From: Tagaea sp965279565 | Lineage (GTDB): Bacteria; Pseudomonadota; Alphaproteobacteria; CACIAM-22H2 | DNA: 64,000 nt | Reading direction: 5' to 3' | Assembly (NCBI GenBank): GCA_965279565.1 | Contig: OZ257249.1 | Span: 3,348,001-3,412,000, forward strand | In this document: one piece after another, positions 32,573-40,299 of the stretch | Numbering within the stretch: position 1 is the stretch's first letter | Layout of the letters: each line of letters opens with the position of its first letter | The notes under the pieces: generated by a model | Databases searched by the model: none | Seen by the model: the letters and a program-made list of their open reading frames with translations, nothing else | What the model was told of the DNA's origin: nothing | Translations under genes and position numbers: made by a program

Positions 32573-33259
32573 ATGGACGGAACGCAATCGATCAAGGAAC
32601 GTCGCGACGTCGTCGCGGATCTGCGCGAGTTCCTCGCTTCGGTGCATCTGCCCGAGAACGGCCGGCTTCCCAACGAACGCGATCTCGCCGACCGCCTCGG
32701 CATCACGCGCGCGGAACTGCGCAAGGGGCTGGCCGTTCTGGAAAGCGAAGGCCAGCTCTGGCGGCGTGTGGGCACCGGGACATTCGTCGGGCCGAAGCCG
32801 CCGCAGATGCTCGACATCGCCGAACTGGCCGAGCGCACCAACTCGCTCCAGATGATGCGCGCGCGCATCGCTCTCGAACCGGAACTCGCCCATCTCGCCG
32901 CCCTAAACATTTCCGCGGCCGAGATCGCCGAGCTGCAGGCGCTCAATCACGCCTGCCGGTCGGCGAAGAACTGGCGCGAATACGAGGCGTACGACGCGCG
33001 GTTCCACCACGGCATCGCGAAGGCCGCGCGCAACCCCGTGCTGCTGGCGATGCTGGATACGCTGAACGGCGTGCGGCGCGCCGTCACGTGGGGCCGACCG
33101 AGGCCCGAGGGCGACCGCCCGTCGAACGCGCATCACAGCTTTACCGATCACGACGCGATCGTCGATGCGATCGCGCATGGCGAGCCGGTCAAGGCCGCCG
33201 ACGCGATGCGCCGCCACCTCCAGACCGTCGAAGACCGCCTGGTCGGCCGGGTGCCCTAG
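32573..33259 (+). CDS. GntR-family (FadR subfamily) transcriptional regulator
   Basis: This 228-residue regulator has an N-terminal winged helix-turn-helix with GRLPNERDLADRLGITRAELRKGLAVLESEGQ-type sequence (written here in part: NERDLADRLGITRAELRKGL) and the wing VGTGTFVGP. An FCD effector domain follows from about residue 85, with RIALEPELAHLAA, YDARFHHGIAKAARN and DHDAIVDAIAHGEPVKA; its Asp and three His residues form the usual metal site. FCD regulators commonly sense organic acids. The start at 32573 has AGAGG about 7 nt upstream; 32528 is an alternative. It most likely controls the divergent importer and FAH hydrolase. Its stop overlaps that of the convergent nuclease gene at CTAG. Confidence 0.9.
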   Translation: MDGTQSIKERRDVVADLREFLASVHLPENGRLPNERDLADRLGITRAELRKGLAVLESEGQLWRRVGTGTFVGPKPPQMLDIAELAERTNSLQMMRARIALEPELAHLAALNISAAEIAELQALNHACRSAKNWREYEAYDARFHHGIAKAARNPVLLAMLDTLNGVRRAVTWGRPRPEGDRPSNAHHSFTDHDAIVDAIAHGEPVKAADAMRRHLQTVEDRLVGRVP

Positions 33260-34620
33260 CCGTCGGCCAGTTCCGCGACCTGCCCGGTCTGCGGCACGGA
33301 ACAGTTCCAGCCGAAGCGACGTTCGATTTCGGCACGCAGCGCTTCGGACGCGGGCGGTTCGCCGTGCGTGACGAAACAGTGCCGGGGCGGCTTCTCGAAC
33401 TTCGAAAGCCAGGATAGGACTTCCTCCCGGTCGGCATGCGCGGACAGCATGCCGAGATTGCCGACCTCGGCCGCGATGCTTACCTGCGCGCCGTGAATCT
33501 TCACGCTGCGCGCACCGGCCACCATTGCCGCACCGCGCGTTCCGGCCGCCTGATATCCGGCGAACAGGATCGTGTTGGCGGGGTCAGGTGCGAGGAACTT
33601 CAGATGATGGAGAACGCGCCCGCCCGTCGCCATACCGCTCGCCGACAGGATGATCCGGGGAACGCGGCTCTCGCTCAAGCGCTTGGATTCCTCGACGCTG
33701 TCGACGTAGCGCGCCGCATCCGCAAGCTCGGCACACTGTCTGGCGTCGAGGCGGTGCGCGCCAAGATGGTTCGCGAACACCTTGCTGGCCGCACTCGCCA
33801 TCGGGCTGTCGACGAAGACCGGCAGGTCGGGAATGCGGCCGGCGATCTTCAGGCGGCGGATATGGTGCAGGATCGTCTGGATGCGCCCGACCGCGAAGAT
33901 CGGCATCAGTATGCTGCCGCCGCGCCCGGCTGTCCGCTTGATGATTTCTGCGAGCACGTCTTCCGGATCGGTCGTGTCGTGCGTGCGGTCGCCATAGGTC
34001 GATTCCACGACGACGTAGTCCGCCGCATGCACGGGCTGCGGATCAAGCATCGTCGGACTACCTGCCCGGCCGAGATCGCCGGAGAACACGATCGTGCGGC
34101 CGGCGGCTGCCAGTTCGACGGTCGCCGCACCGAGTATGTGTCCGGCCGGGCGCAGATGCGCCGTCACGCCGGGAGCCACGTCGAACACGTGGCCGATACG
34201 CTGGGGCTCGAACCTGTCGAGGCTCGCGATCGCTTCGGCGGCCGTATAGAGCGGAAGTGCGGGCCGATGCTTCGAGAAGCCGTGCCGGTTCGCGTACTCG
34301 GCTTCCTTCTCCTGCAGGTAACCGCTGTCGGGCAGCAGGATCGCGCACAGGTCGGATGTCGGCGGCGTGCAATGGACCGCCCCGCGGAATCCGTTGCGGA
34401 CCAGCAACGGAAGGTAGCCCGAATGGTCGAGATGGGCGTGCGTCAGGACGACCGCGTCGATCCGCGCCGGGTCGACCGGCAGCCGACTCCAGTTCAGCAG
34501 ACGCAGTTCCTTGAGTCCCTGGAAAAGCCCGCAGTCGACGAGGATGCGTCGCCCGCCGGTCTCGATCAGGTATTTGGATCCGGTGACGGTCCCCGCCCCG
34601 CCCAGGAACGTCAATCGCAC
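33256..34620 (-). CDS. Beta-CASP metallo-beta-lactamase ribonuclease
   Basis: This 454-residue protein is a stand-alone beta-CASP nuclease of the metallo-beta-lactamase superfamily, similar to bacterial and archaeal CPSF-like RNases. The zinc motifs are TFLGGAGTVTGSKYL, LTHAHLDHSGYLP, RPAGHILGAATVEL and FSGDLGR; the beta-CASP insert has VDSPMASAASKVF and IILSASGMATGGRVLHHL, followed by LSAHADREE and the final VTHGEP. The RMMBL C-terminal segment is present. Such enzymes process or degrade RNA. Its stop codon overlaps that of the GntR gene, and it is followed upstream on the same strand by an aldo/keto reductase, 9 nt away. The biological RNA target is unknown. Confidence 0.9.
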   Translation of the reverse strand: MRLTFLGGAGTVTGSKYLIETGGRRILVDCGLFQGLKELRLLNWSRLPVDPARIDAVVLTHAHLDHSGYLPLLVRNGFRGAVHCTPPTSDLCAILLPDSGYLQEKEAEYANRHGFSKHRPALPLYTAAEAIASLDRFEPQRIGHVFDVAPGVTAHLRPAGHILGAATVELAAAGRTIVFSGDLGRAGSPTMLDPQPVHAADYVVVESTYGDRTHDTTDPEDVLAEIIKRTAGRGGSILMPIFAVGRIQTILHHIRRLKIAGRIPDLPVFVDSPMASAASKVFANHLGAHRLDARQCAELADAARYVDSVEESKRLSESRVPRIILSASGMATGGRVLHHLKFLAPDPANTILFAGYQAAGTRGAAMVAGARSVKIHGAQVSIAAEVGNLGMLSAHADREEVLSWLSKFEKPPRHCFVTHGEPPASEALRAEIERRFGWNCSVPQTGQVAELADG

Positions 34621-34629
34621 CGGATCTAC

Positions 34630-35652
34630 TCAGCGCTTCTCGTTGAGCATCGGGAACCCGCGCTGGTGCCAGACGGGATAGGCCGGCGTAACGTCGCTTG
34701 CGGCGTCGAGCGCCGCGCGCTGTGCCGCCGAAATCTGCCAGCCGACCGCGCCGAGATTCTCGACGAGCTGCTTCTCGTCGCGCGCGCCGATGATCAGCGT
34801 CGAGACCGTCTTCTGCTGCAGCAGCCAGTTGAGCGCCACCTGCGGGATCGTCTTGCCGGTTTCCCTGGCGACCGCGTCGAGCGCGTCGACGATGCGGTAG
34901 AGACGCTCCGGATCAAATTTCGGGCCCGTCTCCGGGATCTGGGCGGCGCGCGTCCCTGCCGGTGCCGGCTGGCCGCGCCGGATCCGGCCGGTGAGCTTGC
35001 CCCAGCCGAGCGGGCTCCACACGACGGCGCCCACGCCCTGATCCTGGCCGAGCGGCATCAGCTCCCACTCGTAATCGCGGTTGAGCAGCGAATAATAGGC
35101 CTGATGCGCGACATGGCGCGGATAGCCGTAGCGGTCGGCGACGGCGAGCGATTTCATCAGGTGCCAGCCCGAGAAATTCGAGCAGCCGATATAGCGGATC
35201 TTGCCGGCCTTCACGAAGCCGTCGAGCGTTTCGAGCGTCTCCTCGACCGGCGTGTTGTAATCCTGCCCGTGCAGCTGGAACAGGTCGATATGGTCGACCG
35301 CCAGCCGCTTCAGCGCCTTGTCGACAGCTTCGGTCAGGTACTGGCGCGACGAGCCGTAGTCGTTGGGGCCGGTTCCGGTCGGGAACGTCGCCTTGGTCGA
35401 GATCAGCACGCGCTCGCGCTTGCCCTTGATCGCCTGCCCCAGGATCGTCTCGGCAAGACCGGCCGAATAGCCCGACGCGCTGTCGAACATCGACACGCCA
35501 TGATCGAGGCAGATATCAACGAGGCGCGAAGCGCCCGCCGTATCGGTCGATCCCCACGCCTTGAAGAACTCCGTGCCGCCGCCGAAAGTTCCAGTTCCGA
35601 AGCTCAATGCCGGCACGCGCAGTCCCGAGTGTCCAAGGCGGCGATATTCCAT
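34630..35652 (-). CDS. Aldo/keto reductase
   Basis: This 340-residue NADPH-dependent oxidoreductase has the TIM-barrel aldo/keto reductase fold. It begins MEYRRLGHSGLRVPALSFGT; the catalytic tetrad is visible as Asp and Tyr in MFDSASGYSAG, Lys in VLISTKATF, and His in LFQLHGQDY. The C-terminal cofactor segment STLIIGARDEKQLVENL is typical. The branch resembles the YajO/YhdN-type voltage-channel-like AKRs of broad substrate range. It ends 9 nt before the beta-CASP nuclease start and the two may form an operon. Physiological substrate unknown. Confidence 0.92.
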   Translation of the reverse strand: MEYRRLGHSGLRVPALSFGTGTFGGGTEFFKAWGSTDTAGASRLVDICLDHGVSMFDSASGYSAGLAETILGQAIKGKRERVLISTKATFPTGTGPNDYGSSRQYLTEAVDKALKRLAVDHIDLFQLHGQDYNTPVEETLETLDGFVKAGKIRYIGCSNFSGWHLMKSLAVADRYGYPRHVAHQAYYSLLNRDYEWELMPLGQDQGVGAVVWSPLGWGKLTGRIRRGQPAPAGTRAAQIPETGPKFDPERLYRIVDALDAVARETGKTIPQVALNWLLQQKTVSTLIIGARDEKQLVENLGAVGWQISAAQRAALDAASDVTPAYPVWHQRGFPMLNEKR

Positions 35653-35670
35653 TTCGTGAATCTCCTTCGA

Positions 35671-36177
35671 TTATTTTCTAGTGTAGGCGCTCGCACAGAG
35701 AAACATGTCGACCTTTTCGCCGTCTGCGGCAAGCGGAAGCGACAGCCTCTCGACACGGGACGCGAAGCGCGAGTGCGTCAGGGCCGGCGGGCCGACCTTG
35801 TATCCGGGCAGGCGCGTCGTAAGCGCTCCACGCAGGTCGCCGGTCAGAGAATCCGGGCCCTCTGAATCTTCGACCTCGTCGACAAACGTCCCGACCCTGA
35901 TCGTAGCGCCGGCATCGACGAGCGCGCTGCCGATCAGCCGCAACCGGAATCTCGGCTCCGGCGGGACGACATCGAGAAGCCAGACGCAAGGCAGTGCCGC
36001 CGGACTGCGCTCGGCGATGTCGATCGGATCGACATGCGCGCGCCCGGGAAGCAAACCGGACCGGGCAGCCTTCAAGTCGCTCCAATAGCGATAGATCGTG
36101 ACAATCTCGGGATTCTCGAAGGCGACGTTGTCTGCATCAGGCAGCAGCAAGCCCATGCTCCCGGAGGAAAAGGCCAT
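35671..36177 (-). CDS. PAS_5-type PAS domain protein
   Basis: This 168-residue single-domain protein resembles the PAS_5 family, abundant in Rhodospirillales. Features are YRYWSDLKAARSGLLPGRAHVDPIDIAE near the start (shown here in part), CVWLLDVVPPEPRFRLRLIGSAL in the PAS core, and GTFVDEVEDSEG after it. No output domain is attached, so it may sense a ligand and signal through partners. The ATG at 36177 is preferred; an ATG at 36156 would remove seven residues. It is 49 nt from tRNA-Pro and 18 nt from the aldo/keto reductase, all on the minus strand. A second member of the same family lies at 58927. Confidence 0.78.
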   Translation of the reverse strand: MAFSSGSMGLLLPDADNVAFENPEIVTIYRYWSDLKAARSGLLPGRAHVDPIDIAERSPAALPCVWLLDVVPPEPRFRLRLIGSALVDAGATIRVGTFVDEVEDSEGPDSLTGDLRGALTTRLPGYKVGPPALTHSRFASRVERLSLPLAADGEKVDMFLCASAYTRK

Positions 36178-36226
36178 GCCCAAGGAACGGCACGCTATCC
36201 CGGGAATGATAGCACGCAAATACCGG

Positions 36227-36300
36227 TCGGAGCGGAGGGATTCGAACTCTCGACATCCAGCTCCCAAAGCTGGCGCTCTACCAGGCTGAGCTACGCTCCG
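36227..36300 (-). tRNA. tRNA-Pro (TGG)
   Basis: On the minus strand CGGAGCG (36300-36294) pairs with CGCTCCG (36234-36228), with discriminator A at 36227. The anticodon hairpin CCAGC-TTTGGGA-GCTGG carries TGG. The 3' end is followed by CCG, so CCA is not encoded, unlike the other three tRNAs here. Confidence 0.95.
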
Positions 36301-36384
36301 GACCGGATCGCGAAGGCAACACCTGCCTTCGCGCGATGTGATACACGAACCGTGCCCGGTCCGGCAACCTCGAGGAATCCCCCC

Positions 36385-37047
36385 ATGTCCCGCACCATGT
36401 TCGGTCTGCCCGCAGAGCTGCGGGCCTATATCCAGTCCGTCTCGCTGCGCGAAACGCCGCTGCAGGCCCGCCTGCGCGAGGAAACGGCAAAGCTGCCGAT
36501 GGGCGGCATGCAGATCAGCCCGGAACAGGGCCAGCTGATGGCCCTGCTCGCCCGCCTGATCGGCGCGAAGCTCTATGTCGAAGTCGGCACCTTCACCGGC
36601 TACAGCGCGCTCAGCGTCGTCCAGGCGCTTCCGGCGGACGGGCGCGCGATCTGCTGCGACGTATCCGAGGAATGGACTTCGATCGCGCGGCGCTTCTGGA
36701 AGGAAGCAGGCATCGCCGACCGCATCGAGCTGCGCCTCGCCCCCGCCGTCGAGACACTCGACGCGCTGCTTGCCGGCGGCCACGAAGGCAAGGTCGACCT
36801 CGCCTTCATCGACGCCGACAAGACCGGTTATGCCGCCTATGTCGAGCGCATAGCGCGCCTGCTGCGGCCCAACGGGCTGTTGCTGATCGACAACGTGCTG
36901 TGGGGCGGCAAGGTCGCCGATCCGTCGGCGACGAGTGCCGACACGATCGCCTTGCGCGAGCTCAACCTGCGCCTGAAGGACGACGCGCGTTTCGACATTT
37001 CGATGCTGCCCGTCGGCGACGGGCTGACGCTGGCACGCAAGTGCTGA
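36385..37047 (+). CDS. Class I SAM-dependent O-methyltransferase
   Basis: This 220-residue protein is an O-methyltransferase of the COMT/caffeoyl-CoA type. It shows MQISPEQGQLMALLARLIGA, then LYVEVGTFTGYSALSVVQAL as the SAM motif, ICCDVSEEW, the metal-binding LAFIDADKTGY, and LLLIDNVLWGGKVADP. The motif order and length are those of bacterial catechol-type O-methyltransferases. AGGAA about 7 nt upstream supports the ATG at 36385. It converges with the DUF192 gene, their stops being separated by a single base. Substrate unknown; a small phenolic or catechol is the usual case for the family. Confidence 0.92.
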   Translation: MSRTMFGLPAELRAYIQSVSLRETPLQARLREETAKLPMGGMQISPEQGQLMALLARLIGAKLYVEVGTFTGYSALSVVQALPADGRAICCDVSEEWTSIARRFWKEAGIADRIELRLAPAVETLDALLAGGHEGKVDLAFIDADKTGYAAYVERIARLLRPNGLLLIDNVLWGGKVADPSATSADTIALRELNLRLKDDARFDISMLPVGDGLTLARKC

Positions 37048-37048
37048 G

Positions 37049-37510
37049 CTAGCGGAACATCGCGTGGACGAGCCGGTCGCCCTTCTTCAGGCCGAGGCGC
37101 GATGCGGTCCCGCCGTTCAGCTCCAGCACCGCACGGACATTCTCTTCCGACGAGATGATCGCCTCGGATAGCGGCACGGCCCGTTCGTGGATGTGCTGCA
37201 CGATTCCGGCACGGTCGACGAACAGCATGTCGAGCGGAATAAGCGTGTTGCGCATCCACATTGCGACGGGTGCATCGCGCTTGAAGTCGAACAGCATGCC
37301 GGCGTCGGCGGCCATCTGGCGACGGTGCATGAGGCCGAGCGTGCGCCGCTCGTCGTTGTCGGCGAACTCGATCGTGAAACGATGGCGCTTGCCGCCGCTC
37401 TCGATCGTCAGATCGGATTTCTCGAACCGGACATTCGGGTTCTGCGCCAGTGCCGGCCCGGCGAAGGCCAGTGCCAGGGTCAGCGCCATCAGGTTTCGTC
37501 TCGTCGTCAT
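37049..37510 (-). CDS. DUF192 secreted protein
   Basis: This 153-residue protein has a signal peptide (RRNLMALTLALAFAGPALAQ) and a DUF192 domain with FTIEFADNDERRTLGLMHRR, AGMLFDFKRDAPVAMWMRNT, LIPLDMLFVDRAGIV, and VRAVLELNGGTASRLGLKKGD. DUF192 proteins are small beta-barrel domains of unknown function, found in bacteria and archaea. The start at 37510 has AGGAA about 10 nt upstream. It follows the histone-deacetylase-like gene by 13 nt on the same strand and is probably cotranscribed. Confidence 0.88.
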   Translation of the reverse strand: MTTRRNLMALTLALAFAGPALAQNPNVRFEKSDLTIESGGKRHRFTIEFADNDERRTLGLMHRRQMAADAGMLFDFKRDAPVAMWMRNTLIPLDMLFVDRAGIVQHIHERAVPLSEAIISSEENVRAVLELNGGTASRLGLKKGDRLVHAMFR

Positions 37511-37523
37511 TCCCGTTCCTGCC

Positions 37524-38630
37524 CTATCGCGCACGACGCGCCATTTCCGCAATCTCTGGCCGGACTGGTCCGCCGGCAGGCGCATCGCGAAGCGTCGTGA
37601 ACCATGCTTCCGGCCTGATTTGATCCTTTCGACGGTGCCAGTGCAAGGCCCGCAGGATCTCCTCGGCATGCGACGGCAGGCGCTCGGGGATCTCGATTCC
37701 GTTGAGCGTGGCCCACATCCCGCTCCATGCGCGCGCCACACTCCAAGGATTGTAGCCGCCCCCGCCCGTCACCAGCATCGGCCGGCCGAGCGCGCGCAAT
37801 GCGGCCCCGGCCCGCCACAGCGCGTTGTTCGACAGCGACAGATTCGACAGCGGGTCGTCGGCAAGCGCGTCCACCCCGCCCTGCACGACAAGCGCTTCAG
37901 GTGCAAACGCCGCGACGCGCGGCAGCACGGCTTCGTCGAACAGCAGCGCGAACTCGTCGTCGTTGAGGCCCGGCGGAACCGGAAGATTGAGCAGCGTTTC
38001 GGGCGCACCGGGATCGAAAAGGCCCGTGTTCGGCCAGCGGCCGGCCTCGTGGATCGAAACGATCAGCACGCGCGGATCGCCGGCAAGGGCCGCTTCCACG
38101 CCGTCGCAATGATGCGCGTCGATGTCGACATAGGCCACACGCGCGACGCCACGGTCGAGCAGGCGCAGGATCGCGAGGACGGGATCGTTGAGATAGCAGA
38201 AGCCGCTTGCCGCAGCCTTCTGCCCATGATGCGTTCCGCCGGCCGGCGAATAGACCGTGCGGACATGCCCGCCCGCCAGCAGTTCGGCGGCATGGAGCGA
38301 AGCGCCGCAGGCCGTCGCCGGGCGGCGGAAGATTTCGCCGAAGACCGGATTCCCGCCACGCCCAATATTGAAGCGCGCGGAAGCGGCCTCGTCGATCGCC
38401 TGCGCGGCTTCGGCGGCCTGCAATGCCGCGACATAGTCGGGATCGTGAAAGCGCGCCAGCTCGTCCGGTGTCGCGGTCGGGCTGTCGACATAGACCTCGT
38501 CGGGCAGCCAGCCGAGGGCGCGGCACAGGTCGATGCAGGTCGACACGCGCGGGATCGCGAGCGGGTGGTTCGAGCCGTAGCGCGACCGCCGGTAGATCTC
38601 CGAGCCGATGAAGCGGATGTCCGGCGCCAT
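37524..38630 (-). CDS. Histone deacetylase-family amidohydrolase
   Basis: This 368-residue zinc hydrolase belongs to the HDAC/AcuC/polyamine deacetylase superfamily. The catalytic and zinc-binding motifs are present: AGGTHHGQ with the general-base histidine pair, VAYVDIDAHHCDGV with the metal Asp and His, and a later Asp in GGVDALADDPLSNL, plus VTGGGGYNPWSVARAW. Bacterial members deacetylate small molecules such as acetylpolyamines, or acetyl-CoA synthetase (AcuC). The substrate is not deducible. It starts 52 bp from the TPP riboswitch of the divergent thiamine-precursor importer and is cotranscribed with the DUF192 gene. Confidence 0.91.
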   Translation of the reverse strand: MAPDIRFIGSEIYRRSRYGSNHPLAIPRVSTCIDLCRALGWLPDEVYVDSPTATPDELARFHDPDYVAALQAAEAAQAIDEAASARFNIGRGGNPVFGEIFRRPATACGASLHAAELLAGGHVRTVYSPAGGTHHGQKAAASGFCYLNDPVLAILRLLDRGVARVAYVDIDAHHCDGVEAALAGDPRVLIVSIHEAGRWPNTGLFDPGAPETLLNLPVPPGLNDDEFALLFDEAVLPRVAAFAPEALVVQGGVDALADDPLSNLSLSNNALWRAGAALRALGRPMLVTGGGGYNPWSVARAWSGMWATLNGIEIPERLPSHAEEILRALHWHRRKDQIRPEAWFTTLRDAPAGGPVRPEIAEMARRAR

Positions 38631-38681
38631 GGCATCGAGTTAGTGCCGCTTGCCTTCGCCGTCAACGTGGCGCTATATCGG

Positions 38682-38766
38682 AGCGTTCGCACGGGGTGCC
38701 GGCAATGTGCCGGCTGAGATCACACCCGAGAACCTGATCCGGTTCGTACCGGCGTAGGGATGCGCT
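38682..38766 (+). promoter_or_regulatory. TPP riboswitch (THI element)
   Basis: The conserved TPP aptamer core is complete: ACGGGGTGCC (38691-38700), GGCTGAGAT (38712-38720), ACACCCG, AACCTGATCCGG (38731-38742) and the terminal GTAGGGATGCG (38754-38764). Stem P1 pairs AGCGT (38682-38686) with GCGCT (38762-38766). The aptamer's last conserved segment, AGGGA, also serves as ribosome binding site for the TTG start at 38768, so ligand binding should block translation directly. A promoter with TTGCCT (38650-38655) and CTATAT (38673-38678), spaced 17 nt, lies just upstream. Confidence 0.96.
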
Positions 38767-38767
38767 C

Positions 38768-39526
38768 TTGAAGACCGACCGCTCTCCATCCGTATTCGAC
38801 GTCGATGTCCGTGCCGCCGGCGTGGCCTATGGCGGCGTGCCGCTGTTCGACGGGCTCGACCTCCGTCTCGCGGCCGGGCGGACCATGTGCCTGCTCGGGC
38901 CTTCGGGCGTGGGCAAGAGCACGCTGCTGCGCCTGATCGCCGGCCTCGTTCCGGCCGAACCCGGAACCCGGATCGCCGCGGGCGACGGCAGGCCGCTCGA
39001 CGGACGCATCGCCTGGATGGCGCAGCAGGACCTGCTGTGCCCGTGGCTCGACGTGCGGGACAACGTGCTGATCGGCAGCCGCCTGCGCGGCGAGCCGGCC
39101 GACTTCGCCCGCGCGCAGGCATTGATCGACGCCGTCGGGCTGGCCGATAAGTCCGACGCCATGCCGGCAACGCTCTCCGGCGGCCAGCGCCAGCGCGTGG
39201 CGCTTGCCCGCACGCTTATGGAAGACCGGCCGCTCGTGCTGATGGACGAACCGTTCGGCGCACTCGACACGATCACGCGCTGGCGCCTGCAGGAACTCGC
39301 CGCCACGCTGCTCGCCGGGCGAACGGTCGTGCTCGTCACGCACGACCCGCGCGAAGCGCTGCGCATCGGCCACGAGATTCGGGTGATCTCGGGCCAGCCC
39401 GCCCGGCTCGGCGAACCGCTCCACCCGCCGGGCGAAGTCCCGCGCCCGCTCGAATCACCCGACCTGCTCGCGCTCGAAACGCACCTGATCGGCGAGCTCG
39501 CACAGGCCGCCGGAGCCGACGCATGA
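38768..39526 (+). CDS. thiZ: Thiamine-precursor ABC transporter ATPase
   Basis: This 252-residue ATPase has Walker A LGPSGVGKSTLLRLIAG, signature LSGGQRQRVALARTL, Walker B LVLMDEPFGALDTITR and switch histidine in VTHDPREA. TPP-riboswitch control and the following permease and ThiY-like gene identify it as ThiZ, which powers import of hydroxymethylpyrimidine or formylaminopyrimidine. The only usable start is TTG 38768, placed 8 nt after the AGGGA that belongs to the riboswitch; the nearest ATG upstream, at 38760, is out of frame. It overlaps thiX by 4 nt. Confidence 0.9.
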   Translation: MKTDRSPSVFDVDVRAAGVAYGGVPLFDGLDLRLAAGRTMCLLGPSGVGKSTLLRLIAGLVPAEPGTRIAAGDGRPLDGRIAWMAQQDLLCPWLDVRDNVLIGSRLRGEPADFARAQALIDAVGLADKSDAMPATLSGGQRQRVALARTLMEDRPLVLMDEPFGALDTITRWRLQELAATLLAGRTVVLVTHDPREALRIGHEIRVISGQPARLGEPLHPPGEVPRPLESPDLLALETHLIGELAQAAGADA

Positions 39527-40278
39527 TGCGCCTTCTGCGCCCGATCCTCGTTCTTGCCGGCGTGTGCGCCGTGTGGGAACTCGTCGTGCGCGCGACCGGC
39601 GTGCCCCACTACATCCTGCCGGGCCCGGTCCGCGTGGCGAACGCGCTGGCGGCGCAGCACGCTTTCCTCTTCGAGAACGCGGCGATCACGCTGCTCGAGA
39701 TGGTGCTCGGAATGCTGCTGGGCGTCGTGTGCGGCGGTGCTTCGGCCCTGCTGCTCGCCCAGTCGCGCGCCGCACGCCGCTGGTTCCTGCCGCTGGTCCT
39801 CGCCAGCCAGGCGATTCCGATCTTCGCCATCGCGCCGCTGCTCGTCCTCTGGTTCGGCTTCGGCATCGCGTCGAAGATCGCGGCCGCCGCCCTCATCATC
39901 TTCTTCCCCGTCACGTCGGCCTTCTACGACGGGCTGGTGCGCACCGAACGCGGCTGGCTCGATCTCGCGCACGTGATGGGTGCGCGACCGATCTCCATCC
40001 TGCTGCGGCTGCGCCTGCCGGCGGCCCTGCCCGCCCTCGCTTCGGGTATCCGCGTCGCGGCGGCCGTCGCACCGATCGGTGCCGTCATCGGCGAATGGGT
40101 CGGCGCGTCGGCGGGTCTCGGATTCCTGATGCTGCAGGCCAACGCGCAGATGCAGGTCGACCTGCTGTTCGCCGCCCTGTTCGTCCTTGCCGTCTTCGCC
40201 ATCGCCTTCTATTCCGCCATCGACCGGCTGCTGCGCCGGCTCGTGCCGTGGCAGCCCGTCACCTCGCAAACCGACTGA
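39523..40278 (+). CDS. thiX: Thiamine-precursor ABC transporter permease
   Basis: This 251-residue permease has about six membrane spans (ILVLAGVCAVWELVV, LEMVLGMLLGVVCGGASALLL, LPLVLASQAIPIFAIAPLLV, IIFFPVTSAFYDG and others) and a coupling loop DLAHVMGARPISILLRLRLP. It belongs to the SsuC-like family, to which ThiX belongs. Its ATG overlaps the thiZ stop. The riboswitch in front of the operon links it to thiamine metabolism. Confidence 0.89.
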   Translation: MMRLLRPILVLAGVCAVWELVVRATGVPHYILPGPVRVANALAAQHAFLFENAAITLLEMVLGMLLGVVCGGASALLLAQSRAARRWFLPLVLASQAIPIFAIAPLLVLWFGFGIASKIAAAALIIFFPVTSAFYDGLVRTERGWLDLAHVMGARPISILLRLRLPAALPALASGIRVAAAVAPIGAVIGEWVGASAGLGFLMLQANAQMQVDLLFAALFVLAVFAIAFYSAIDRLLRRLVPWQPVTSQTD

Positions 40279-40299
40279 CCAACCGAAGGACTCCTGCCG

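Noticed and set aside
37524..38630. Histone-modifying enzyme implying chromatin function
   Set aside because: The bacterial branch of this superfamily acts on small acetylated compounds or AcsA; nothing here suggests histone-like substrates.
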